DNA from: JAOUEA01 sp963825635
GTDB lineage: Bacteria > Actinomycetota > UBA4738 > HRBIN12
DNA: 64,000 nucleotides
Direction: 5' to 3'
NCBI GenBank assembly: GCA_963825635.1
Contig: CAWGTU010000001.1
Span: forward strand, 1,736,001 to 1,800,000
Part shown: positions 16,886 to 26,296 of the stretch, one piece after another
How positions within the stretch are numbered: position 1 is the stretch's first letter
How the letters are laid out: the number at the start of each line of letters is the position of its first letter
The notes under the pieces: generated by a model
Seen by the model: only the letters and a program-made list of their open reading frames with translations
What the model was told of the DNA's origin: nothing
The model's database searches: none
Position numbers and translations under genes: made by a program

Positions 16886-18876
16886 CAGTCCTGCCCCGTC
16901 TGGGTGACGACCGGCGCGTCCGACTCGATGCCGTACATCGTCTCGATCATGCGGCGCACGAGTGGCGCCGCGACGTCGGACCCGAAGCCGGCCTGTTCCA
17001 CCATCGCCACGACCACGTACTTCGGGTCGTTCGCCGGCACCATCGCAGCGAACCACGACGTGTCCTGGAACTGATCGCCACGGAACGCGGTGCCGGTCTT
17101 GCCCGCAACCGGGATCTCATCGAGCGGGAAGCCGTAGAAGGCGCTCCGGGCGGTGCCGCGGAGCGGGACTTGAGTGAGGGCGTTCCGGACGTAGTCGAGC
17201 TCAGCTCTCGTGTATGGAACCGTTCGATCGCACTGACCGTTTATCTTCCTCAGCTCGGTCTCGCCGTCGCTCGCCATCACGCGATCGACGACGTGGGGCC
17301 GGCACATGTGCCCATCGTTCGCGATCGCGCCGTACGCGGTCGCGAGCTGCAGCGGCGTCGCTGACATGTAGCCGGAGCCGATCATCGTCAGGATGTAGCC
17401 GCCGGGGTTCCACCCACCCTGGCCGAACAGATCCCGCTGGGCGGGGTCGTTGCCCCACTCGGCGTCTGGGAGGAAGCCGCTCGCTTCCCCAGGCAGGTCG
17501 ACGCCCGTGGGTCGTTCGAACCCCCACGCTCGCAGGTCCTTCTGGAGCGGCTCGTTGTTCTCACCGAGTTGATCGTTCTGGTAGCGGAACCAGAAGTCGG
17601 AACCCCACGCGTAGAAGCTTGAGTCGCAGGAGATGATCAGGTGCTCCGCGAGGCTGCCCGGATACAGGTCCTGGCTGGACCAGTTCGAGAACGACGCCCC
17701 CGACTCGTCCCCCGGATGCACGTATTCGGACGGGCAGGCATAGCCCGTGCCGAGATCCGCGTAACCCTCCTTCACCGCCGCCAGGGCGGTGAACGGCTTG
17801 AACGCGGATCCCGGCAGATAGACCTCCTGATACGCGCGATTCAGCAAGGGCGCCACCTTGTCTGCGCCCGAGCACTTCTCCGTGAGGCCCAGGTAGCAGA
17901 CCTCGTCACGCTTCAGGCCCCGAACGAACCACCGGGGGTCGTAGTCCGGCCAGGACGCCATCGCCTTCACCCCTCCGGTCTCGACGTCGAGCACGACCAC
18001 GACGCCCGCGTCCGCCTTGAAGTAGGTGCCGCTGTCCTCGTCGAAGACCTGCCTCGTGCGAAGGATGCTCTCCTCGAGGTGCCCCTCCGCCGCTCGTTGC
18101 CACTCGCTGTCGATCGTGAGCACGAGGTCGCCGCCTGGCGTGGGCTGCTGGCCGCCGAGATCGCGGATGCGCTCTCCGTCGGAGTTCACGACGTAGCGCT
18201 GGAAGCCCTTCCTGCCGCGCAGCCACTTCTCGTACTGCACCTCGAGGCCGGTCTGACCGGCCAGATCGTTCGGCCCGTAGCACCGCGCGCTCGGGCCCGA
18301 CCCGTCGCAGGTCGGGAACTCGTCCTGCTCGAGCTGGGCCCGCTGCACCTGCCCGACCCACCCGACCATGTGCGAGGCCGTCGTTCCCATCGGGTACTCG
18401 CGCACGCTCGCGTTACGCACCTGCACCCCGGGGAAGTGCTCCTGCCGCTCCCGGATCGCGAACGCAACCTCCTCGTCCACGAACTCGGCGACCGGCTTCG
18501 GCTGGTAGTCGAAGTAGAGCTTGCTTTCGAGGTCACGACGGATCTGCTTGACGGGGATGTCGAGCATCGCCGAGAGTTCCCCCAGCACCTGCTCGGCGAT
18601 GCCGCTCTCCTCGAGTTCCTGCTTGTCGACACGCACCTCGAGGCTGCTTCGGTTCTGGACGAGCGGCTGACCGTTGGGCTTGCCGTACTGGTCTTCGGTC
18701 CAGATCTGACCGCGGAGCGCGTCGATCGCGACCGATCGCACACCGTTGTTCTGGGCCTCCTCGGCATACACCTGCGTCGCGAGCACCTGCAGGAACCACA
18801 GCCGGGTCGAGAGCGCGGCGAACATCACGAGCACGAGGACCGCGAACACCTTGAGGCGGGCCGAGCTCTTCTCCAT
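16885..18876 (-). CDS. mrdA: Penicillin-binding protein 2 (elongasome transpeptidase)
   Basis: A 663-residue class B PBP that cross-links peptidoglycan in the elongasome with RodA. One N-terminal transmembrane helix (LKVFAVLVLVMFAALSTRLW) is followed by the dimerisation region, with GLEVQYEKWLRGRKG. The transpeptidase domain shows the SxxK motif in LPGSAFKPFTALAAV, the SxD/N motif in IISCDSSFYAWG and the KTG motif in VAGKTGTAFRGDQFQD. It abuts mreD with no gap and overlaps rodA by one base, so mreB-mreC-mreD-mrdA-rodA form one unit. Confidence 0.95.
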   Translation of the reverse strand: MEKSSARLKVFAVLVLVMFAALSTRLWFLQVLATQVYAEEAQNNGVRSVAIDALRGQIWTEDQYGKPNGQPLVQNRSSLEVRVDKQELEESGIAEQVLGELSAMLDIPVKQIRRDLESKLYFDYQPKPVAEFVDEEVAFAIRERQEHFPGVQVRNASVREYPMGTTASHMVGWVGQVQRAQLEQDEFPTCDGSGPSARCYGPNDLAGQTGLEVQYEKWLRGRKGFQRYVVNSDGERIRDLGGQQPTPGGDLVLTIDSEWQRAAEGHLEESILRTRQVFDEDSGTYFKADAGVVVVLDVETGGVKAMASWPDYDPRWFVRGLKRDEVCYLGLTEKCSGADKVAPLLNRAYQEVYLPGSAFKPFTALAAVKEGYADLGTGYACPSEYVHPGDESGASFSNWSSQDLYPGSLAEHLIISCDSSFYAWGSDFWFRYQNDQLGENNEPLQKDLRAWGFERPTGVDLPGEASGFLPDAEWGNDPAQRDLFGQGGWNPGGYILTMIGSGYMSATPLQLATAYGAIANDGHMCRPHVVDRVMASDGETELRKINGQCDRTVPYTRAELDYVRNALTQVPLRGTARSAFYGFPLDEIPVAGKTGTAFRGDQFQDTSWFAAMVPANDPKYVVVAMVEQAGFGSDVAAPLVRRMIETMYGIESDAPVVTQTGQD

Positions 18877-19386
18877 CTAGAACCGCACCACCCTCGTCGG
18901 CCTCGACCCCTCGATCACCCGGCGCAGCAACGGGTACACGATCGGCGTGAGGATCGCGTTGTAGAGCGCGGTCAGCAGGGTCACGCGGATCGCATAGGAG
19001 AACGTCTCCTCGAGCTGACCCAAGAGGAACGCCACGACCTGGTAGAACGCGATGCCTGCCGCCGTGCCCACCCCGACCAGGATCGTCGGCAACAGCGGTG
19101 ACGGGGAGACGATGTACTGGCGCGCGAGACCCGCCGCGTAGCCGACCAGGGTGAGCGTGAGCGCCGTGATGCCCTTGGGCTGGTTCAGCATGAAGTCCTG
19201 TGCGAGGCCGGCGGCGAACCCGGTGATCGCTCCCTCGTTCGGCCCCTCGAGGATCGCGATCACGATCGTGATGAGGTACATCAGCTCAGGCCGCACCCCG
19301 AGGAGCTTCAGGTTCCAGAACAGCGTCGACTGCAGCAGCAAGGCGGTCACGATGACGACGATCGTCACGAGCACGCGTCGGGTCAT
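18877..19386 (-). CDS. mreD: Rod shape-determining protein MreD
   Basis: A 169-residue integral membrane protein with about five helices, for example TRRVLVTIVVIVTALLLQST at the N-terminus and LLTALYNAILTPIVYPLL near the C-terminus. MreD bridges MreC and the PBP2/RodA complex. Sequence conservation is low, as is normal for the family. The characteristic GPNEGAITGFAAGLAQDFML loop and the position between mreC and mrdA support the call. Gaps to both neighbours are four bases or less. Confidence 0.9.
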   Translation of the reverse strand: MTRRVLVTIVVIVTALLLQSTLFWNLKLLGVRPELMYLITIVIAILEGPNEGAITGFAAGLAQDFMLNQPKGITALTLTLVGYAAGLARQYIVSPSPLLPTILVGVGTAAGIAFYQVVAFLLGQLEETFSYAIRVTLLTALYNAILTPIVYPLLRRVIEGSRPTRVVRF

Positions 19387-19390
19387 CGGT

Positions 19391-20248
19391 TCACGCCTCC
19401 GTCCTCGCCTGCAGCACCAGCACGAACTGCAGCGTCTCGAAGTCGACGGCGGGACGCACCTCCACGTACTGCTGCGTGACGTTCTCGGCCTCGATCGTCC
19501 GTGAGACCTGGCCGATCAGCATGCCGGGCGGATAGAGCCCCGCCTCGCCGTTGACCTCGTACCCCTGCGTGAAGACCGACTCGTCTCCCTCGATCACCGT
19601 GCCTTCTTCCACGAGGCTCATGCGCAGGTCCTGGTCGCCCTGGCCCTCGACGAGGCCCGCTTCCTCGGTGCCTTCGACGGTGGCGGCGACCGCGTAGTCG
19701 CGGTCGATGATCAGCCGCACGTCCGACGACGACGGGGTCACCTGCACGACGCGTCCGACCAGCATCGGTGAGCCCGGGAAGCCGGTCGCGACCGGTTGGT
19801 CGACCTCGATGCCGGCGTTCGACCCTTTGTCGATCGTGATCGTGTACTCGAAGTTCGAGATGCCGTTCGCGATCACGAGGGCCGGCACCGACGTCGGGTC
19901 GAGCGATCCACGGAGCTCCATGAGGTCCAGGAGTCCGCGGTACTGCCCCTGCTCGTAGGCATCGGATGCGATCTGTCCGCGAAGCGCGTCGTTCTCCTCG
20001 GTGAGCCGCTCGTTCTCGTCGGCGAGCGAAGGTAGGTGGGCGAGCCCAGAGAAGAAGTCGCCGACCGGCTCGATCACCGTCGTCACGGCCCGTTGCATCG
20101 GTGCCATCACGGACTTCGCCGCGGTGCCGACCCCGGCGAGCGGGCCCGATGCGCCCTGGCGGTAGTCGAGCGTGATCACCGCGAGGGAGATCGAGACCAA
20201 GGCGACCACCAGGAGCCGCGTCGAGCGGGGGCGCTGCCGGGTGACCAC
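19391..20248 (-). CDS. mreC: Rod shape-determining protein MreC
   Basis: A 285-residue periplasm-facing scaffold protein. One transmembrane helix (RLLVVALVSISLAVITLDYR) is followed by a coiled coil (LADENERLTEENDALRGQIA) and the paired beta-barrel domain (IDKGSNAGIEVDQPVATGFP, LVGRVVQVTPSSSDVRLIID). The start is taken as GTG 20248, five bases after the mreB stop. An earlier in-frame start would lie inside mreB and adds proline/glycine-rich residues. MreC binds PBP2 and links it to MreB filaments. Confidence 0.93.
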   Translation of the reverse strand: MVTRQRPRSTRLLVVALVSISLAVITLDYRQGASGPLAGVGTAAKSVMAPMQRAVTTVIEPVGDFFSGLAHLPSLADENERLTEENDALRGQIASDAYEQGQYRGLLDLMELRGSLDPTSVPALVIANGISNFEYTITIDKGSNAGIEVDQPVATGFPGSPMLVGRVVQVTPSSSDVRLIIDRDYAVAATVEGTEEAGLVEGQGDQDLRMSLVEEGTVIEGDESVFTQGYEVNGEAGLYPPGMLIGQVSRTIEAENVTQQYVEVRPAVDFETLQFVLVLQARTEA

Positions 20249-20253
20249 GGCGG

Positions 20254-21336
20254 CTACCGGCGCGACGGGGTCACCAGGACCCGCTGCAGCACCTCGAACT
20301 CCTCGAGGCACTTGCCGGACCCCAGCACGACAGCCTGCAGCGGCGTGTCGGCGATGCGCACGGGCATGCCGGTCTCGTGCCGAAGGCGCTTGTCGAGCCC
20401 CCGGAGCAAGGCCCCGCCGCCGGTGAGCACGATGCCGCGGTCCATGATGTCCGCGGAGAGCTCGGGCGGAGTCCGGTCGAGCGTGGTCTTGATGGCGTCG
20501 ATGATGGCGTTGACCGGCTCCTCGATCGCGCGGCGGATCTCCTCCGCGGTGATCGTGATCGTCTTCGGCAGGCCGCTGACGAGGTCACGCCCCTTGATCT
20601 CGGCCACGAGCTCCTCGGGCATCGGGAACACGCTCGCGATCGCGAGCTTGATCGCCTCGGACGTGCGCTCGCCCAGCAACAGGGAGTACTCCTTCTTCAC
20701 GTGCTGGATGATCGCCTCGTCGAGCTCGTCGCCACCGATGCGGATCGACGTGCTCGTGACGATGCCGCCGAGCGAGATCACGGCGACCTCGGTCGTGCCA
20801 CCCCCGATGTCGACCACCATGTTCCCGGTGGGCTCGTGGATCGGGAGCCCGGCGCCGATCGCGGCCGCCATGGGCTCCTCGATGATGTAGGCGCGGCGGG
20901 ACCCCGCCGCGATCGTCGCTTCCTCGACCGCGCGCTGCTCCACGCCGGTGATGCCCGACGGGACGCAGACGACCACGCGCGGTTTCGCGAGGAGACGTCG
21001 CTTGTGCACCTTCTGGATGAAGTAGCGGAGCATCTTCTCCGTGACGTCGAAATCGGCGATCACGCCGTCCTTCAGTGGCCGCACCGCCTGGATGTGGCTG
21101 GGTGTGCGGCCGATCATGCGCTTGGCCTCGGCGCCCACGGCAAGGATGGCTCCACTCAGGGTGTTGATCGCGACGACGCTCGGCTCGTTCAGCACGACGC
21201 CGCGACCACGCACGTACACGAGCGTGTTCGCGGTGCCGAGGTCGACGGCCATGTCGCGACCAAGGAACCCTAGTACACCCTCCGTCCCCTGGTTCTTGGA
21301 CGTGGGAGAAGAAGATCGTTGAATCCTCTCGGCCAT
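20254..21336 (-). CDS. mreB: Rod shape-determining protein MreB
   Basis: A 360-residue bacterial actin that forms membrane-associated filaments directing side-wall synthesis. Actin-fold nucleotide motifs are clear: phosphate 1 (MAVDLGTANTLVYVRGRG), phosphate 2 (NMVVDIGGGTTEVAVISLGG) and the adenosine motif (GIVLTGGGALLRGLD). The first 28 residues (AERIQRSSSPTSKNQGTEG) are an extension before the usual MreB start at LGRDMAVDLG, so a shorter start is possible. The gene heads the mre operon and is divergent from fabD across 98 bp. Confidence 0.96.
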   Translation of the reverse strand: MAERIQRSSSPTSKNQGTEGVLGFLGRDMAVDLGTANTLVYVRGRGVVLNEPSVVAINTLSGAILAVGAEAKRMIGRTPSHIQAVRPLKDGVIADFDVTEKMLRYFIQKVHKRRLLAKPRVVVCVPSGITGVEQRAVEEATIAAGSRRAYIIEEPMAAAIGAGLPIHEPTGNMVVDIGGGTTEVAVISLGGIVTSTSIRIGGDELDEAIIQHVKKEYSLLLGERTSEAIKLAIASVFPMPEELVAEIKGRDLVSGLPKTITITAEEIRRAIEEPVNAIIDAIKTTLDRTPPELSADIMDRGIVLTGGGALLRGLDKRLRHETGMPVRIADTPLQAVVLGSGKCLEEFEVLQRVLVTPSRR

Positions 21337-21434
21337 GATGGGACTCGCAGGTCATTCAACAGGAGGGGTCCTGGGCTGGCAACTTCACGAGGGCGAAACC
21401 ACGGGGGCGTCACAACCCCGGTAGGCTCCGCGCC

Positions 21435-22351
21435 ATGACGGTCGCGGTGGTCTTTCCGGGGCAGGGCTCGCAGTTCGCGGGCATGGCGGACCCGTGGATC
21501 GGGCACCCGGCAGGGCGCGCGGTGATCGACGAGGCGAGCGAAGTGATGGGGCGCGACCTGGTCGCCGGGGCCCACGACGAGGCGGCGCTCGCCACGACCG
21601 AGTTCGTGCAGCCTGCCCTGCTCGCCTGCGGCGTCGCCGCGTTCCGGGTGCTCGAAACCGAGGGGCTCACCGGGGTGGTAGGCGCCGCCGGGCACTCGCT
21701 GGGCGAGTTCTCCGCCCTGGTCGCGGCGGGTGTGCTGCCGCTCGCGGGGACGCTGCGCGTGGTGGTCGTGCGCGGGGAGGCCATGCAGCGCGCCGGGGAG
21801 GCCCGTGCCGGCTCGATGACGGCGCTGCTGGGCACCGGCCCCGACGACGCCGAGGCGCTCTGCGACGAGGCCCGAGGCGACGACGTGCTGCTCGTCGCGA
21901 ACCGGAACTCCCCCGTGCAATCGGTGATCAGCGGCTCGGTGCCCGCGATCGAGCGCGCGGAGGCGCTCGCCGCGCAGCGGAAGACCCGCGCGGTGCGCCT
22001 GAACGTGGCGGGAGCCTTCCACTCGCCGCTGATGGAGCCGGCCGTGCAGCCGATCCTCGACGTGCTCTCCTCGCTCGAGTTCTCGAGGCCCGCGTTCCCG
22101 ATCGCGGAGAACGTCAGCGGCACCCTCGTGTCGGACCCCTCCGACCTGCGGTCGCTGCTCGAGCGACACGTGATGTCCCCCGTGCGGTGGCAGGAGGACG
22201 CCCAGGCGCTCGCCGCGGCCGGCGCCGACACGTTCCTGGAGTGCGGCCCCGGCGACGTGCTCACGAAGATGGCCAAGCGGGTCGTGCCCGGCGTCAACGC
22301 CGTCGCGGTCGGCTCGCCCGAGGCTGCGGCAGCCGCGGTAAGCTCGGCGCC

Positions 22352-22355
<4 letters not shown>
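21435..22355 (+). CDS. fabD: Malonyl-CoA-ACP transacylase FabD
   Basis: A 306-residue enzyme that moves malonyl from CoA to acyl carrier protein, supplying the fatty acid elongation cycle. Motifs are the N-terminal VVFPGQGSQFAGMA, the nucleophile serine in AAGHSLGEFSALVA, the arginine-containing RGEAMQRAG and the histidine in NVAGAFHSPLMEPA. Length is normal. It heads the fab operon and overlaps fabH by four bases (GTGA). The promoter must lie in the 98 bp shared with mreB. Confidence 0.95.
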
Positions 22356-23382
<1,027 letters not shown>

Positions 23383-23386
<4 letters not shown>

Positions 23387-24120
23387 CGTCGAAGGTCGCC
23401 GTCGTCACGGGCGCCTCGCGGGGCATCGGTCGCGCATGCTCGGTCGCGCTCGCCGAGGCCGGCTGGACGGTCGCCGTCGGCTACCGCAGCGACGAGGCCG
23501 CGGCGAAGGACGTGCTCGGAGCCCTCGAGTCGGCGGGCACCCCCGGGCTCACGGTCTTCCTCGACACGACCGACGAGACGAGCGTGGCCGAGGGCTTCCG
23601 CCGGGTCACCGAGGAGGCCGGCAACGTCACCGGCCTCGTGAACAACGCGGGGTTCAGCCAGGACGGCCTGCTCCTGAAGTACTCGATGGACACCTACGAC
23701 AAGGTCATGACCACGAACGTGAAGGGCGCGTTCCTCTGCGCGCAGGCCGCGATGCGCGGCATGCTGCGCGAGAAGTGGGGCCGCATCGTGAACGTCTCGA
23801 GCGCGGTCGCCCTGCACGGGAACGCCGGACAGACCGTCTACGCCGCATCGAAGACGGCGCTCCTCGGGCTCACGAAGTCGCTCGCGCGTGAGATCGCGAC
23901 CAAGGGCGTGACGGTGAACGCGATCTGCCCCGGGCTCGTCGATACCGAGATGACGTCGCACCTCGACGAGCGCGCACGCGCCTATTACGTCGACAAGACG
24001 CCCCTCGGGCGGACCGCGCATCTCGAGGAGGTCTCGGCCGTCGTCCGGTTCCTGATGTCGGACGAGGCGTCGTACGTGAACGGCGCCGTGATCCCGGTGG
24101 ACGGAGGGTTGACCGCCTGA
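23383..24120 (+). CDS. fabG: 3-oxoacyl-ACP reductase FabG
   Basis: A 245-residue short-chain dehydrogenase that reduces 3-ketoacyl-ACP with NADPH. The cofactor motif VTGASRGIGRACSVAL, the NNAG motif (VNNAGFSQDGLLL), catalytic Ser in NVSSAVALHGN and YxxxK in TVYAASKTALLGLTKS are present, as is the FabG-type ending DEASYVNGAVIPVDGGL. It starts at ATG 23383, overlapping fabH (ATGA). The operon context separates it from the many other SDR enzymes. Confidence 0.94.
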
Positions 24121-24185
24121 GGCGGTCGCGAGGGGGCTCCGCCCGCTAGCCTTGGGCGGACCAGGAAGCAGGAGGGGAAGACGAC

Positions 24186-24437
24186 ATGACCGACCGTTCG
24201 GAGATCGAGATCAGGGTGAAGAAGGTGCTCGCGGAGCAGCTCGCCGTCGACGAGGTGCAGGTGGTGCCCGACGCGCGCTTCGCCGAGGACCTGAACGCCG
24301 ACTCGCTCGACCTCGTGGAGGCCGTGCTCGCGCTCGAGGAGGAGTGGAGCATCGAGATCCCCGAGGACGAGATGGAGTCCGTCAAGACCGTCGGCCAGGC
24401 CGTCGACCTCGTCGCGACCAAGCTCGGCGTCTCGTAG
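24186..24437 (+). CDS. acpP: Acyl carrier protein
   Basis: An 83-residue acidic carrier protein. The 4'-phosphopantetheine serine sits in FAEDLNADSLDLVEAVLALE and the family ending EDEMESVKTVGQAVDLVATK is complete. A strong ribosome-binding site (GCAGGAGGGG) precedes ATG 24186, which suits the high expression ACP requires. The 65-bp gap from fabG is the only sizeable gap inside the operon and could hold an extra promoter. Confidence 0.96.
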   Translation: MTDRSEIEIRVKKVLAEQLAVDEVQVVPDARFAEDLNADSLDLVEAVLALEEEWSIEIPEDEMESVKTVGQAVDLVATKLGVS

Positions 24438-24477
24438 CGCGGCCGGACCCGGGCCGCTGGATAGGAGCGTTCCCTCC

Positions 24478-25710
24478 GTGAGCGATCGTCGCAGGGTCGT
24501 GATCACCGGCATCGGACCGGTCACCCCGGTCGGCACCGGCATCGACGCGTTCTGGAGTGGACTCACGAGCGGCGCCAACGGGGTGCGCCCGATCGAGGCG
24601 TTCGACACGAGCGACCTGCCCGTGTCGGTGGCCGGCTTCCCCGTCGACTTCGTCGTCGCGGACCACCTCGAGCTCAAGGAGGCGCGCCGCACCGACCCGT
24701 TCGCGCAGTACGCGATCGCGAGCGCGAAGATGGCGTGGGCCGATGCCGGCGCTCCCGAGGTGCGGTCGGAGCGCGGCGCGGTGATCTATGCCACGGGGAT
24801 CGGCGGCGTGCAGACCCTGTTGCACCAACACGACGTGCTGCGGGAGAAGGGCGCCGGCCGGGTCTCGCCGTTCATGGTGCCGATGCTGATGGCCAACGCG
24901 GCCGGCGGTCACATCGCGATGCACTTCGGGCTCACGGGACCCAACTACTGCACGGTCTCCGCGTGTTCCTCGTCGAACCACGCGATCGGGGAGGCGATGC
25001 GGCTGATCCGCGACGGATACAGCGACCTCGTGATCGCGGGGGGTTCGGAGGCCGCCACGATCCCGCTCACGGTGGCCGCGTTCGCGCAGATGACGGCGCT
25101 CACGAAGAACCCCGACCCGGAGACCGCCTCTCGCCCGTTCGACGCCGAGCGCAACGGGTTCGTGCTGTCCGAGGGGGGCTGCGCGCTGATCATGGAGAGC
25201 GAGGAGCACGCGAGGGCGCGCGGCGCGCGCATCTACTGCGAGGTCGCGGGCTACGGGGCCAGCGACGACGCGCACCACATCACAGCGCCGGACCCCAAGG
25301 GCTCGGGCGCGGCGCTCGCGATGACGTGGGCGCTCGACGACGCGGGCGAGGAACCGACCACCGTCGACTACGTGAACGCCCACGGCACCTCGACGCCGCT
25401 GAACGATGCGGCGGAGACCGCGGCGATCAAGAGCGTGCTCGGCGACCACGCGCATGCGGTGGCCGTCTCCTCCACGAAGTCGATGACCGGTCACATGCTC
25501 GGCGCGGCGGGTGCGGTCGAGGGCGCCGCGTGCGCACTCGCGATCGCCAATGGCCTCATCCCCCCCACGATCCACTACGTGACGCCCGACCCCGACTGCG
25601 ACCTCGACGTCACGCCGAACGCCTCGCGCGAGCTCGACGTCAGGCTGGCGCTGTCGAACTCCTTCGGGTTCGGTGGCGCCAACGCCACGATCGCGTTCCG
25701 GGCGGTCTGA
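24478..25710 (+). CDS. fabF: 3-oxoacyl-ACP synthase II (FabF)
   Basis: A 410-residue elongating ketosynthase. The nucleophile Cys lies in YCTVSACSSSNHAIGEA and the two active-site histidines in VNAHGTSTPLNDAAE and KSMTGHMLGAAGAVEG. The start RRVVITGIGPVTPVGTG and ending SNSFGFGGANATIAF are diagnostic. The GTG start lies 40 bp after acpP. FabF with FabH and FabG forms a bacterial type II system; no type I synthase is seen here. Confidence 0.96.
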   Translation: MSDRRRVVITGIGPVTPVGTGIDAFWSGLTSGANGVRPIEAFDTSDLPVSVAGFPVDFVVADHLELKEARRTDPFAQYAIASAKMAWADAGAPEVRSERGAVIYATGIGGVQTLLHQHDVLREKGAGRVSPFMVPMLMANAAGGHIAMHFGLTGPNYCTVSACSSSNHAIGEAMRLIRDGYSDLVIAGGSEAATIPLTVAAFAQMTALTKNPDPETASRPFDAERNGFVLSEGGCALIMESEEHARARGARIYCEVAGYGASDDAHHITAPDPKGSGAALAMTWALDDAGEEPTTVDYVNAHGTSTPLNDAAETAAIKSVLGDHAHAVAVSSTKSMTGHMLGAAGAVEGAACALAIANGLIPPTIHYVTPDPDCDLDVTPNASRELDVRLALSNSFGFGGANATIAFRAV

Positions 25711-25713
25711 CCG

Positions 25714-26217
25714 ATGCTGCGCGAGGGCCTGCGCCACCACTCCTGGGCGACCGAGCAGCTCCTCGATCGCTGCGGCTCCCTCAGCGACGAGGAGCTCTCC
25801 CGGCACATCCCGGCGATCTACGGGAGCACGCTCGATACGGTGCGCCACCTCGTCGACGCCGACACCTGGTACCTGTTCTGCGTCTCCGGCGGCGATCTCG
25901 GTGAGGGCGACCTCGACGGCGACGCGATGTCGCTGGCCGAGCTGCGCACGGTCGCGGCCGCGAACGCCGCCGGGTGGGAGGCGATCGTCGAGCGGGGCCT
26001 CGATCCCGACGACGACGTGGTGGTACGGCGTGAGGGCAGCGACGTGGAGCGCCACGCGACCGTGGGCATCCGGTTGGCCCAGGTGCTCCATCACGGCAGC
26101 GACCACCGCTCGCAGATCGCCACGGCGCTCACCACGCTCGGCCACGAGCCCCCCGAGTTCGACGTCTGGGCCTACGGCGAGACGGTCGGGCTGGTGCGCG
26201 AGGAGCCGGTCCCCTGA
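25714..26217 (+). CDS. DinB-family metal-binding protein
   Basis: A 167-residue DinB-superfamily four-helix protein. The N-terminal LREGLRHHSWATEQLLDRC carries the first histidine ligand and VLHHGSDHRSQIATALTTLG the paired ligand region near the C-terminus; HLVDADTWYLFCVSG is the conserved middle. Members bind a divalent metal and some are thiol S-transferases, but no substrate can be inferred. It starts three bases after fabF and so is the last gene of the fab operon, ending before a strong terminator. Confidence 0.8.
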   Translation: MLREGLRHHSWATEQLLDRCGSLSDEELSRHIPAIYGSTLDTVRHLVDADTWYLFCVSGGDLGEGDLDGDAMSLAELRTVAAANAAGWEAIVERGLDPDDDVVVRREGSDVERHATVGIRLAQVLHHGSDHRSQIATALTTLGHEPPEFDVWAYGETVGLVREEPVP

Positions 26218-26256
26218 CCGCATCGGTCGCGCCGCGAACGACCGGGGGAGCGTGGC

Positions 26257-26288
26257 GCCGCCCCCGCCCCTCGCGGGGTGGGGGCGGC
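26257..26288. terminator. Terminator between the fab operon and the surface-protein gene
   Basis: GCCGCCCCCGCCCC and its near-perfect complement GGGGTGGGGGCGGC form a 13-14 bp stem closing on TCGC. It lies in the gap between the convergent DinB-like gene and the large secreted protein gene. There is no U-run. Confidence 0.65.
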
Positions 26289-26296
26289 TCACCGCT

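Noticed and set aside
17641..19101. 486-codon open frame opposite mrdA and mreD
   Set aside because: Rich in Arg, His, Leu and Glu in the pattern of an antisense frame, with no start signal, and fully explained by two well-conserved genes.
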